A stretch of 64,000 nt of DNA from contig NZ_CP027773.1 of NCBI RefSeq assembly GCF_003019815.1, positions 2,305,001 through 2,369,000 on the forward strand. The letters run 5' to 3'. The notes beneath the pieces were generated by a model. That model had not been told where the DNA came from. It saw nothing but the letters and a program-made list of their open reading frames with translations, and ran no database searches. Positions within the stretch are counted from its first letter, which is position 1. Each line of letters opens with the position of its first letter. The DNA is from Variovorax sp. PMC12. Its GTDB lineage: Bacteria > Pseudomonadota > Gammaproteobacteria > Burkholderiales > Burkholderiaceae_C. Positions 34,741 through 43,691 of this stretch are shown piece by piece. Position numbers and translations under genes: made by a program.

Positions 34741-35487
34741 TCACCGCATGAAACGGCCGCCGTTCAGGTCCAGGGTGGCGCCGGTCATGAAGGCCGCCGC
34801 GGGAGACGCGAGATAGACCACGGCAGCTGCTACTTCCTCCGGCAAGCCGAAACGCCCCATTGGAATGCCTGCCTGCAGCGCCTGTCGGCGCGCGGGGTCC
34901 AGCGCATCGAGCAACGGGCCCTGGATGACCGCCGGGGCCAGCGCATTCACGGTCACGCCATGCGGCGCCAGTTCCTGCGCGAAGGAGCGCGTCAGCGCCA
35001 GCAACGCGGCCTTGCTGGCCGCATAGTGCACGCCGGTCGCCGCGCTGGCCTGCTGCCCCGCCATCGAAGCAAGGTTGACGATGCGGCCCGCGCCGCGTTC
35101 ACGCATGTGCAGCCCGGCAATGCGGCAACCGAAGAAGCTGCCGCGCAGGTTGATGGCGAGCACGTCGTCCCATTCCTCAGGCGTGATGTCCCAAAGCGAG
35201 GTTGTGGGCGTTCGGGCCGCGTTGTTGACCATAATGTCGACGGCGCCGAAGCGGGCCACGGCCTTGTCGAAGCAAGCAGAGAAAGCGCCCTCGTCACGCA
35301 CATCGAGTTCCATCGCGAGCCCGCCGGTCTCTTTCGCCGCCGCATCCACGCCTGCAAGGTCGATGTCGGCGAGCGCCACGCGCGCGCCCGCCTCATGGAG
35401 TCCGCGCGCAATCGCCATGCCCAGCCCACGCCCCGCACCCGTCACGAACGCCACGCGGCCGGCAAGGGGGAGCGCTGCGTTCGTCAT
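34741..35487 (-). CDS. SDR-family dehydrogenase
   Basis: A 248-aa SDR starting 4 nt after the CoA-ligase stop, with GAGGAG in the coupling region. VTGAGRGLGMAIA binds the cofactor; Asp in LADIDLAGVD favours NAD. NNAA replaces NNAG, and the catalytic Tyr/Lys are in HYAASKAAL. The C-terminal GATLDLNGGRFMR is typical. It is a paralogue-level relative of the next SDR. It presumably oxidises an alcohol intermediate of the cluster's pathway. Confidence 0.9.
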   Translation of the reverse strand: MTNAALPLAGRVAFVTGAGRGLGMAIARGLHEAGARVALADIDLAGVDAAAKETGGLAMELDVRDEGAFSACFDKAVARFGAVDIMVNNAARTPTTSLWDITPEEWDDVLAINLRGSFFGCRIAGLHMRERGAGRIVNLASMAGQQASAATGVHYAASKAALLALTRSFAQELAPHGVTVNALAPAVIQGPLLDALDPARRQALQAGIPMGRFGLPEEVAAAVVYLASPAAAFMTGATLDLNGGRFMR

Positions 35488-35491
35488 GCGC

Positions 35492-37081
35492 CTAGCTCCT
35501 CGCGGGGCGGCCGTCCCAGGTCAGCGGGCCCACGCCGCGCTCGCGCAGCTTGAACTTCTGCACCTTGCCGTTCTCGGTGCGCGGCAGGTCGGCCAGCACG
35601 TCGATGTAGCGCGGCACCGCGAAATAAGGCAGGCGCCCCTCGCAGAAACGCGCGAGCTCGGCAGGGTCGACCGGCACGCCTTCTCGCGCCACCAGCGCGG
35701 CCATCACCTCGTCTTCAGCCAGCTCGGAGCGCACCGGATACACCGCGCACGCGGCCACCCCCGGATGGCTCAGCAGCACCTGCTCCACCTCGAATGAAGA
35801 GATGTTCTCGCCCCGCCGGCGGATCGCGTCCTTGATGCGGTCGACGAAGCGAAAGGCTCCATCGGCATCGCGCACCACGCGGTCACCCGTATGGAACCAG
35901 AGATTGCGCCACGCCTCGACCGTCTTCTCCGGCATGTTGAAGTACCCGCTCGCAAAGGCGTAGGGCTCGTCCGCGCGCAGCAGCAGTTCGCCCGCTTCGC
36001 CAGGCGGCAGCGCCACGTCGTCCTCATCGGCCACGCGTGCCTGGAAACCCGGCCGCAGCCAGCCCATGACGGCGCCGCGCGGCGAATCGGGCGCTGTGGC
36101 AATGGCGAAGTTGGTTTCGGTCGAGCCGTAGCCCTCCAGCAGCGACACACCCGTGCGCGCCCTGAACGCCGCCCCCGCCGCGGAAGGCACGCCCGGCCCG
36201 AGCCCGATGCGCACGCGATGATCCCTCTCCCCCGCCCCTTCCGGTTGCGCGAGCAGGATCGGCACCATCGCGCCCAGCAGGTAGACCACCGTCGCGCGAC
36301 TCGCGCGCATCGCCGGCCAGAAGCCCGACGCCGAGAAGCGCTGCTCGAACACCACCTCGGCCCCGGTCAGGGCGGCCTGCGCGAAGGTGTTGAGTGCGTT
36401 GATGTGGAACAGCGGCAGCGTGGAGCACAGCACGTCATCGGTCCCCACGCCGAGCACCTCCGCGCTGTTCACGCCCCACCAGAAATACTGCGCATGCGGA
36501 CAGATCACGCCCTTGGCAGGCCCGGTGGTGCCGGAGGTGTACAGGATGGCGAGCGGATCGCCCGGCTGCACCGGTGCGGCCTCCAGCGCGTCTCCTGCCT
36601 CGGGATACGGCACCAGGCGCACGCCGGCGGGCGCCGACCACCCGACAGCGTCCGCGTCCCCGACGACCCAGATCTCGCGCAGCGCCGTGCGCCCCAGGTC
36701 CGCTGTCGCAAGCCGCTCGACGAATGCGGCCTCGATGACCAGCAGCTTCGCCTCGCTGTTCGCCAGGAAGTATTCGATCTGCGGCCCCATCGATGCCGTG
36801 TTGACCGGCACCGTCGATGCGCCCAGCCATCCCGCGCCAAGAAAGCTCTCCAGGAACTCGACGCGGTTGCCGCACATCACCGCGATGCGGTCGCCACGCG
36901 CCACGCCTGCGGCCGCCAGCGCACCGGCGCGGATGGCGGCAACCCGCGCCGCATCGCGGTGGGTCCAGGCATGCGCGCCGATGCGCAGCAACGCGCGCGC
37001 GCCGAACACCTCGGCTTGCCTCAGCAGCATCGCGGGCAGCGTGCGCCGGGCAGGCGGCACGGCGCGGGCGTCAGTCGTCAT
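35492..37081 (-). CDS. AMP-dependent acyl/aryl-CoA ligase
   Basis: ANL-superfamily ligase of 529 aa. The ATG at 37081 overlaps the LivF stop by 11 nt. P-loop YTSGTTGPAKGVI, A5-type GYGSTETNF, A7/A8 hinge FHTGDRVVRDADGAFRFVDR then RGENIS, and the A10 Lys in TENGKVQKF are all present. It activates a carboxylic acid as an adenylate and then forms the CoA thioester. It resembles crotonobetaine/carnitine- and cyclohexanecarboxylate-CoA ligases by length and order. In this cluster an aromatic or indolic acid is likely. It is distinct from the second ligase at 50037-51662. Confidence 0.9.
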   Translation of the reverse strand: MTTDARAVPPARRTLPAMLLRQAEVFGARALLRIGAHAWTHRDAARVAAIRAGALAAAGVARGDRIAVMCGNRVEFLESFLGAGWLGASTVPVNTASMGPQIEYFLANSEAKLLVIEAAFVERLATADLGRTALREIWVVGDADAVGWSAPAGVRLVPYPEAGDALEAAPVQPGDPLAILYTSGTTGPAKGVICPHAQYFWWGVNSAEVLGVGTDDVLCSTLPLFHINALNTFAQAALTGAEVVFEQRFSASGFWPAMRASRATVVYLLGAMVPILLAQPEGAGERDHRVRIGLGPGVPSAAGAAFRARTGVSLLEGYGSTETNFAIATAPDSPRGAVMGWLRPGFQARVADEDDVALPPGEAGELLLRADEPYAFASGYFNMPEKTVEAWRNLWFHTGDRVVRDADGAFRFVDRIKDAIRRRGENISSFEVEQVLLSHPGVAACAVYPVRSELAEDEVMAALVAREGVPVDPAELARFCEGRLPYFAVPRYIDVLADLPRTENGKVQKFKLRERGVGPLTWDGRPARS

Positions 37082-37802
37082 CGTGCGTGCCTCCGCCGAG
37101 ATAGGTCGCCTGCACGCGCGGGTCGCTGGCCAGTTCGGCCGAGGCACCCGACAGCGCGATCTCGCCGGTCTCGAGCACGTAGCCCTGGTCCGAGCTTTCC
37201 AGCGCCGCGCGTGCGTTCTGCTCCACCAGCAGGATCGACACGCCGTCTTCCCGCAGCTTGCGCACGATGGTCAGGATGTCGCGCACGATCAGCGGCGCGA
37301 GGCCGAGGCTGGGCTCGTCGAGCATCAGCAGCCGGGGCGCCGACATCAGCGCGCGCCCCACCGCCAGCATCTGCCGCTCGCCGCCCGACAGGGTGTCCGC
37401 GCGCTGCGACCTGCGCTCGGCCAGGCGGGGGAAACGGTCGTACACCGACTGCAGCCGCTTCTTCATGGCATCGCCGCGCAGCCGCTTGGCGTAGGCGCCG
37501 AGCTGCAGGTTGTCGAGCACGGTGAGCTCGCCGAACAGCTCGCGCTTCTCGGGCACGAGGCACAGGCCACGCTCCACGCGCGCCTCCACGTCCAGCCCCT
37601 GCAGGTCCTCGCCTTCGAAGCGCAGCGTGCCCTTGCAGGGCAGCAGGCCCATCGCCGCGGCCAGCAATGTCGTCTTGCCTGCGCCGTTCGGCCCGATCAC
37701 CGAAATGATCTGCCCCGGCTGCAGGTCGAGCGAAACACCGCGCACCGCCTCGACCTGCCCGTACGACACGTGCAGGTCGCCAATCTCCAGCATCGCGGTC
37801 AT
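37071..37802 (-). CDS. livF: Branched-chain-amino-acid-type ABC transporter ATPase (LivF-like)
   Basis: A 243-aa ATPase with ATGA overlap to the LivM-LivG gene. It starts LEIGDLHVSYGQVEAVRGVS, the LivF opening; Walker A GPNGAGKTT, signature LSGGERQML, Walker B LLMLDEPSLGLAP, switch VEQNARAAL. HAAT-family transporters also carry aromatic acids, and three binding proteins in the same cluster suggest this one imports indolic or aromatic substrates. Confidence 0.92.
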   Translation of the reverse strand: MTAMLEIGDLHVSYGQVEAVRGVSLDLQPGQIISVIGPNGAGKTTLLAAAMGLLPCKGTLRFEGEDLQGLDVEARVERGLCLVPEKRELFGELTVLDNLQLGAYAKRLRGDAMKKRLQSVYDRFPRLAERRSQRADTLSGGERQMLAVGRALMSAPRLLMLDEPSLGLAPLIVRDILTIVRKLREDGVSILLVEQNARAALESSDQGYVLETGEIALSGASAELASDPRVQATYLGGGTHDDD

Positions 37803-39586
37803 ACGACGCTCCCCAGGTAAGCCGCCTGCACGCGCTCGTCGGCGCGCACCGCCGACGGCACGCCCTCCACGAGCTTGGAGCCGAAGTTCATCACCACCAG
37901 CCGGTCCACCAGTTTCATCACGAAGTCCATGTCGTGTTCGACGATGAGGATGGTCACGCCTTCCTCGCGCAGCTTGCGCAGCAGATCGCCGAGTGCCATC
38001 TTTTCCTTGCGGCGAAGGCCCGCTGCGGGCTCGTCGAGCACCAGCAGCACCGGGTCGGCGGCCAGCGCGCGCGCGATTTCCAGGATGCGCTGCGTGCCCA
38101 GCGGCAGGCTGCCCGCGAGTTCGTGCGCGCGGTCGCCCAGGCCGATGCGGTCGAGCTGGCGTTGTGCCTCCTGCAGGATCTGCCGCTCTTCCGTGCGGTC
38201 CAGCCGCAGCCCGGCCTTCAGGATGCCCGAGCGTGTGCGCGAGTGCGCGCCCAGCGCCACGTTGTCCAGCAGGCTCATGTGCGGCCGCAGCTTCACATGC
38301 TGGAAGGTGCGCGCCAGGCCCAGCCGCGCCACTTCGCGCTGCGGCATGCCTGCGATGTCGTGGGCCAGGAAGCGCACCTGGCCCGAGCTCATCGGCAGCG
38401 TGCAGGTCAGCAGGTTGAACATGGTCGACTTGCCCGCGCCGTTGGGCCCGATCAGCCCGACGATCTCGCCGGCCTTCACATCGAAGCTCACGTCGTTCAC
38501 CGCCACCAGCCCGCCGAAGCGCTTGACCGCGCCGTTCACCGACAGCACCTGCGAGCCGCGCTCTGGCAGCGTGCGGTGCGGCAACGGCTCCACGGGCGGC
38601 GCATCGTGGCGCGAAGGCCCCTGGGCGCCGCCGCGCCGGCGCGTCCAGCGGCGCAGCAGCCCCATCACGCCGCCGCGCGCAAAGTGCAGCAGCAGGATGA
38701 AAAGCGCCGCGAAGGCCACCGCCTCCAGCTGCCCTGCACGCTGCGTGAGCATGGGCAGCACGTCCTGCAGGCCGTTCTTCAGCACCAGCACCAGCGCGGC
38801 GCCCACCAACGCGCCGGCAAGCTGGCCCAGGCCGCCTGCCACTGCCATCAGCAGGTACTCGATGCTTGCGCGCACGTCGAAGGGCGACGGGCTCACGAAG
38901 CGGTTCATGTGGGCATAGAGCCAGCCCGCCAGCCCCGCGAAAAGCGCGGCCGTCACGAACAGCGAGAGCCGCACGCGGTACGCGTCCGCCCCCACGCTCG
39001 CCAGCAGCGTCGCGCCGCCGCGCAGCCCGCGAATCGCGCGGCCCGGCCGCGACTGCAGCAGGTTGTAGCTGAACAGGCAGGCCAGCCCCACCACCACCCA
39101 GATCAGGTAGTACATGGCACGCGGATCGGCCAGCGACCAGCCCGCGATCTGCAGCGCCGGAATGTTCGACAGCCCCGTGTGCCGCCCGAGCGCGTCGACA
39201 TTGCCGAACAGCATCGCGATTGACAGCCCCCAGGCGATGGTGCTCAGCGGCAGGAAGTGCCCGCCCAGGCGCAGCGTCAGCATGCCGATGGCCAGCGCCG
39301 ACAGCCCCGTGAGCAGTAATGCGAACAACAGCCCGATCCAGGGCGACATGCCCTGCGTCGTCGTGAGCCACGCGGTCGCATACGCCGCGATGCCCACGAA
39401 GGCCGCCTGCCCGAAAGAGGTCGCGCCGCCCACGCCGGTCAGCAGCACCAGACCCAGCGCCACCAGCGCGCCGATGCCGATGTCGTTCAGCAGCGAGACG
39501 GTGAAGCTGCCCGCCACGGCCGGCACCAGCGCCAGCACCACGACCAGCCCGGCGATCCACGCCATGCGTTTGCGATTGCCGTTCAT
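37799..39586 (-). CDS. LivM permease-LivG ATPase fusion of HAAT-family ABC importer
   Basis: A 595-aa fusion. Residues 1-310 form a LivM permease with about ten membrane segments and the family block TGVGGATSFGQAAFVGIAAY. A basic/Pro linker (~311-345) leads to a LivG ATPase with Walker A GPNGAGKS (380-387), LARTFQHVKL, signature variant LPLGTQRILEIARAL and Walker B LLVLDEPAAGL. It overlaps both neighbours by ATGA. Such M-G fusions occur in Burkholderiales. It works with LivH and LivF in the same operon. Confidence 0.92.
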   Translation of the reverse strand: MNGNRKRMAWIAGLVVVLALVPAVAGSFTVSLLNDIGIGALVALGLVLLTGVGGATSFGQAAFVGIAAYATAWLTTTQGMSPWIGLLFALLLTGLSALAIGMLTLRLGGHFLPLSTIAWGLSIAMLFGNVDALGRHTGLSNIPALQIAGWSLADPRAMYYLIWVVVGLACLFSYNLLQSRPGRAIRGLRGGATLLASVGADAYRVRLSLFVTAALFAGLAGWLYAHMNRFVSPSPFDVRASIEYLLMAVAGGLGQLAGALVGAALVLVLKNGLQDVLPMLTQRAGQLEAVAFAALFILLLHFARGGVMGLLRRWTRRRGGAQGPSRHDAPPVEPLPHRTLPERGSQVLSVNGAVKRFGGLVAVNDVSFDVKAGEIVGLIGPNGAGKSTMFNLLTCTLPMSSGQVRFLAHDIAGMPQREVARLGLARTFQHVKLRPHMSLLDNVALGAHSRTRSGILKAGLRLDRTEERQILQEAQRQLDRIGLGDRAHELAGSLPLGTQRILEIARALAADPVLLVLDEPAAGLRRKEKMALGDLLRKLREEGVTILIVEHDMDFVMKLVDRLVVMNFGSKLVEGVPSAVRADERVQAAYLGSVV

Positions 39587-40638
39587 TGGTCCACCTCGTC
39601 TTCTTCCTCTTCGGCGTGCGCCGCCATGAAGGAGCGCAGCATGAGCACGGGAATCAGCAGGCTAAACACGATCACGTCTTTCAGCGCACCGCTCCAGAAC
39701 GAGGCAAAGCTCTCCACCACGCCGACCGCGAGCGCCCCCACGGCCGTCATCGGGTAGCTCACGAGCCCACCAATGATCGCGGCCACGAAGGCCTTCAGGC
39801 CGATGATGAACCCCGAGTCGTAATACATCGTGGTCACCGGCGCGATGAGCACGCCGATCAGCCCCGCCAGCAGCGAAGCGCAGCCATATGCCAGCAGCGC
39901 CGTGCGCACCGGCCGTATGCCGACCAGCCGAGCACCCACCCGGTTCACGGCCGTGGCGCGCAGCGCCTTGCCGGCCACCGTGCGCTCGAACACCAGGAAG
40001 AACAGCCCGCTCAGCACGATGGCCGCCCCCACCATCAGCACCACCTGCCCGCTGACGGTGAAGCCGTCGCCCAGCGTGAACACGGCGCTGGTCAGCGGCG
40101 TGGTGCGCGAGCCTTCGGGCCCGAAGAACAGCAGGCCCAGGCCCGACAGCAGGAAGTGCAGCGCCAGAGAGACGATCAGCAAAACCAGCACCGATGCATC
40201 CGCGATCGGCTGGAACACCACCCGCGCGAGCAGCGGCGCAATGGGCACCACCAGCAGCACGGCGACCGCGATGTGCACCGCCACCGGCACGCCGGGCCGC
40301 GCTGCCAGCCATGCGAGCACGCACGGAATGGCCGGCAGCACGCCCCACATCAGCACCGCCTTGGGAATGCGCGCGGCCTCGCCGCGCCGCAGCAGGCTGC
40401 CGATCTCGGTGGCCAGCGCCAGCGCGGCCAGCACCGCGACCATGCCGATGGTCGGCGGCACGCGGTCGGTCTCGAATGCCGCGAGCGACAGCGCCGCAAA
40501 GGCTGCGATGTCGCCGAACGGCACGAACACCACCCGCGTGACCGAGAAGATCAGCACCAGCCCGAGCCCGGCCAGCAGGTAGACGGCGCCGTTGGCCAGG
40601 CCGTCGGTGAGAAGGATGAGCGCCACGTCCCACGTCAT
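39583..40638 (-). CDS. livH: Branched-chain-amino-acid-type ABC transporter permease (LivH-like)
   Basis: A 351-aa inner-membrane permease. The LivH signature opening DGLANGAVYLLAGLGLVLIF is present, and about ten hydrophobic segments follow. The conserved cytoplasmic loop is ALRATAVNRVGARLVGIRP, where the ATPase docks, and the following MYYDSGFIIGLKAFVAAIIG is the usual helix pair. The C-terminus is acidic (EEEEDEVDQ). It lies 34 nt downstream of a binding-protein gene. Confidence 0.92.
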   Translation of the reverse strand: MTWDVALILLTDGLANGAVYLLAGLGLVLIFSVTRVVFVPFGDIAAFAALSLAAFETDRVPPTIGMVAVLAALALATEIGSLLRRGEAARIPKAVLMWGVLPAIPCVLAWLAARPGVPVAVHIAVAVLLVVPIAPLLARVVFQPIADASVLVLLIVSLALHFLLSGLGLLFFGPEGSRTTPLTSAVFTLGDGFTVSGQVVLMVGAAIVLSGLFFLVFERTVAGKALRATAVNRVGARLVGIRPVRTALLAYGCASLLAGLIGVLIAPVTTMYYDSGFIIGLKAFVAAIIGGLVSYPMTAVGALAVGVVESFASFWSGALKDVIVFSLLIPVLMLRSFMAAHAEEEEDEVDQ

Positions 40639-40672
40639 CGCGCAGCCCTCCGGAAAGTCGAATGCATGAGGT

Positions 40673-41836
40673 TCAAGGTGCGAGCTTCCATTGGCCGTTG
40701 TCGAGCTTGACGATCACGCGGGCGCGTTCGTCCACGCCGTAGAGACTGCCGGGCTTGAAGGTGTACACGCCGTGCGTGCCCACCACTTCCTTCGTGCTGA
40801 AGATGGCATCGCGCAGCGCCACGCGGAACTCGGGCGTGCCCGGTTCGGCCTTCTTCATGGCGCGCGAGGCCGCGTCGGCGAACACCAGCCAGCCGTCGAA
40901 CGAATAGGCCGAGAAGGCATCGCTGGTCGGCGCGTTGTTGACCTTCTGGAAGACGGCGCGGAAATCGGTCGCGATCTTCTTGGTCGGATAGCTGTCGGGC
41001 AGTTGCTCGGCCACGATCACCGGGCCGGTGGGCATCAGCGCGTTCTGGCCGGCCGCGCCGACCACGCGCACGAAGTCGGGGTTGATCAGCCCGTGCTGGC
41101 CGTACACGCCGCCCTTGAAGCCGCGCTCCTGCAGGGCCAGGAACGGCAGCGCGCCGGGCGTGCCGGCACCGCCGGTCATCACCGCGTCGGGCCGCAGCGC
41201 CACGATCTTCAGCACCTGGCCGGTCACCGATGCGTCGCCGCGCGCATAACGCTCGTTGCTGACCACCTTGATGCCTGCGCCGGGCGCGGCCTTCATGAGC
41301 GCGTCGTAGACCAGGTCGCCCCAGGCGTCGGAGAAGCCGATGTAGCCCACCGTCTTCACGTTGTTGCGCTTCATGCGCTCGACCACCGCGTCGATCATCA
41401 GCTGCGTGGGCTGCGCCACGGTCATGACCCAGGGGTTGTCGTTGGGGTCGAGCAGGATCGGCGTGAGGCCGATCATCGGCGTCTTCGCTTCCTTGCCCAC
41501 CTGCGCCATCGCTATTGCCGCGGGCACGCCCGATGTGCCCATGAGCACGTCGACCTTCTCGTCCTCGATCAGCTTGCGCGCATTGCGCCCGGCGGTGGTG
41601 GGGTCGGAGCCGTCGTCCAGCACGATGAGCTGCACCTTGCGGCCGTTCACCTCGCCCTTGTAGGCCAGCGCGGCCTGCATGCCCTTGGCGTAGGGCACGC
41701 CCAGCGAGGAGTTCGGCCCCGACAGCGACACGCTCAGGCCGACCTTGAGGTCGGCCGCCAGCGCGCTCGCAACGCCACAGGCGGTCAGCACCGCGGCGAG
41801 TGTGCCGCGCGTCAAGGTCTGCATCAGGCTCTTCAT
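40673..41836 (-). CDS. HAAT-family ABC transporter substrate-binding protein (first of three paralogues)
   Basis: Periplasmic type-I binding protein of 387 aa with GGAG before the ATG and a signal peptide (MKSLMQTLTRGTLAAVLTAC...ALA|ADLKV). The opening ADLKVGLSVSLSGPNSSLGVPY and VQLIVLDDGSDPTTAGRNARKL match the aromatic/branched-chain binding subgroup. It is clearly paralogous to the proteins at 43692 and 44839 (shared AYxxDxR, YARxDxSVxGQVLKI and VxTHGVYTFKP-type segments). Its ligand is probably an aromatic acid of the cluster's pathway. Confidence 0.92.
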   Translation of the reverse strand: MKSLMQTLTRGTLAAVLTACGVASALAADLKVGLSVSLSGPNSSLGVPYAKGMQAALAYKGEVNGRKVQLIVLDDGSDPTTAGRNARKLIEDEKVDVLMGTSGVPAAIAMAQVGKEAKTPMIGLTPILLDPNDNPWVMTVAQPTQLMIDAVVERMKRNNVKTVGYIGFSDAWGDLVYDALMKAAPGAGIKVVSNERYARGDASVTGQVLKIVALRPDAVMTGGAGTPGALPFLALQERGFKGGVYGQHGLINPDFVRVVGAAGQNALMPTGPVIVAEQLPDSYPTKKIATDFRAVFQKVNNAPTSDAFSAYSFDGWLVFADAASRAMKKAEPGTPEFRVALRDAIFSTKEVVGTHGVYTFKPGSLYGVDERARVIVKLDNGQWKLAP

Positions 41837-41878
41837 GTCGTAGCTCCGGTAAGGATGGTGTTGGAGGGAACAGGTAAC

Positions 41879-42343
41879 TCAGATGAACAACTGGATGGCC
41901 GGCAGCGCGCGTGCCGCGTTGAGCAGGTCGATGCGCTTCTGGCGGATCGACCAGCCGGCGGGTGTGCGGACCAGGTGATGGCGGGCGGTGCCGCTCAACA
42001 GGATCTGGTCTTCGCCGCGCGCCTCGACGTAGAGGAACGGCGTGCGCAGCCATGCCTGGCCGCCCTCCTCGCGCTCGATGCGCGAGGGCTGCAGCACATG
42101 CTGGCTGTGGCTGGCCGGGTGCTGCGAATGGGCGCGCGGGTTCTTCAGGCGGTCCACGCGCAGCTGCAGCAGCAGCCGGTCTTCGTAGGCCAGCGAGTTG
42201 TGCGAGAACGGGTCGGCCTGCGCCGCGCCCAGCAGCGGCACCCAGTAGTGGCCGTCTTCCGCGAAAAGGGCCAGCCACTCGTCGAGCCGGCGCTCATCGA
42301 GCAGGGCCGCTTCATGGGCGACGAAATCGCGCGGGTCCGTCAT
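41879..42343 (-). CDS. Ring-hydroxylating oxygenase beta subunit (second Rieske pair)
   Basis: A 154-aa small subunit; the ATG overlaps the alpha stop (ATGA). Cystatin-like fold pattern: DFVAHEAALLDERRLDEWLALFAEDGHYWVPL at the start and RTPAGWSIRQKRIDLLNAAR at the end, a classic benzoate/anthranilate-dioxygenase beta layout. No catalytic residues are expected; beta subunits stabilise the alpha3beta3 hexamer. Weakly similar to the beta subunit at 51677. Confidence 0.9.
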   Translation of the reverse strand: MTDPRDFVAHEAALLDERRLDEWLALFAEDGHYWVPLLGAAQADPFSHNSLAYEDRLLLQLRVDRLKNPRAHSQHPASHSQHVLQPSRIEREEGGQAWLRTPFLYVEARGEDQILLSGTARHHLVRTPAGWSIRQKRIDLLNAARALPAIQLFI

Positions 42344-43665
42344 TGCACGGCCTCCATGCCCGCCGCCATGGACTTCGCCCATGCACGGAACTGGTTGCGC
42401 ATCAGCAGTTCGTTGGTGCCGTTGGTGGTGACCGTGGCCTGCTGCGTCTCGGCCGGATCGTGGTTGCGATGCAGGCTCACCCATTCGTTGCCGCCGGCGC
42501 GCAGGCCTTGCTGGATGCTCTCGAACAGATGCACGTCGTCATGCGCGACCACCGACATCGGCGAGAACACGAGCCGGTTGTAGCTCATGGCGCGCTCGAA
42601 CAGCAGTTCCGGCGCACCCGCAGCGCGGAAGCTCCAGGCCTCTATCAGCGTGCGGTTGGCGGCCAGCGGGCGAATCACGCGAATGGCCTGCGGCGAGCCC
42701 TTGACCGACAGGCTCGGATAGAAGACCGAGTTCTGCGGCGAGCGCTGCAGTATCTCTGCGGCACGCTCCTCACCGTGCGCGGCGCGCATCGCGGCTTCGT
42801 ACTCGGGCAGTTGCGCGTAGTTGGAGTGGATGCTGAAATTCACCCCCAGCACGCTGTGGCCGTTGGCGAACACGCGTCCGCCCATCTTGTCGAAGAACTC
42901 GTAGCCCGAGCCGAAGGGCAGTATCTGTTCCATCGCCATCGGCTTGGAGTCGGTGGGCGCATGGCCTTCCCACAGCGCCTCGGCCGCCTTGGTGGCCGAC
43001 TCGTGCGTCGACATCGGGTGCACCGTGTCGTTGATGTTCTCCAGGTACATCTTCCAGTTGCAGTGGACGATGTTGCGCAGCACGCCGCCGCCCACCGTCA
43101 GCTTGCCTTCGGGCGAGCGGTCCACCATGTTGTCGATGGCGCCCAGCACCTCGCCGAAGTAGTCCTCGAACGAAGGCCCGCTCTCCGACAAGCGCACGAA
43201 CACGAAGTCGCGGTACACCTTCACGTTCTTCACCACCGACAACCCCTGCCCCGACTCGCAGGCCTTGAGCTGCGTGCCCTCGTAGCCGTTCTTCAGCGGC
43301 AGCCCGAGCGGCGCGCCGTCGAGCTTGTAGGTCCACGCGTGGTAGGGGCAGCGAAAGAAACGGCCGGTGTTGCCGCACTCGTCCGTCACCAGCTGCGTGC
43401 CCTTGTGGGCGCAGCGGTTGTAGAGCACGTGCACGCCGCCATCGGGCTGCCGCACCATGAGCAGCGGCCGGCCCGCGATGTCCTGCGACACGAAGTCGCC
43501 GGACTCCGGCACCTGGCTCGCATGACCGAGAAAGACCCAGGTGTTGGCGAACAGGTGCTCCTGTTCCAGCGCGAAAAGCTCCTCGCTGAGGTACAGGTCG
43601 CGGTGCACCCGGTCGTCCCGGACCAGCGCCGCGACAAGATCGGGGCGGTTGCGGTAGGTGGTCAT
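42340..43665 (-). CDS. Rieske ring-hydroxylating oxygenase alpha subunit (second pair)
   Basis: A 441-aa catalytic subunit. The Rieske ligands are Cys85-x-His87 (NRCAHKG) and Cys106-x2-His109 (FRCPYHAW). The mononuclear-iron site has Asp213, His216 and His221 in ENINDTVHPMSTHES. It is closely similar to the alpha subunit at 52165 over its whole length, evidently a duplication. No reductase gene accompanies it, so it must share the one at 53499. Substrate may be a later intermediate (for example anthranilate or an oxindole) or an auxin analogue. The ATG at 43665 is chosen over an upstream extension without family similarity. Confidence 0.92.
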   Translation of the reverse strand: MTTYRNRPDLVAALVRDDRVHRDLYLSEELFALEQEHLFANTWVFLGHASQVPESGDFVSQDIAGRPLLMVRQPDGGVHVLYNRCAHKGTQLVTDECGNTGRFFRCPYHAWTYKLDGAPLGLPLKNGYEGTQLKACESGQGLSVVKNVKVYRDFVFVRLSESGPSFEDYFGEVLGAIDNMVDRSPEGKLTVGGGVLRNIVHCNWKMYLENINDTVHPMSTHESATKAAEALWEGHAPTDSKPMAMEQILPFGSGYEFFDKMGGRVFANGHSVLGVNFSIHSNYAQLPEYEAAMRAAHGEERAAEILQRSPQNSVFYPSLSVKGSPQAIRVIRPLAANRTLIEAWSFRAAGAPELLFERAMSYNRLVFSPMSVVAHDDVHLFESIQQGLRAGGNEWVSLHRNHDPAETQQATVTTNGTNELLMRNQFRAWAKSMAAGMEAVQ

Positions 43666-43691
43666 GGCGATGTGCTCGGTGGCGTGGGGGG

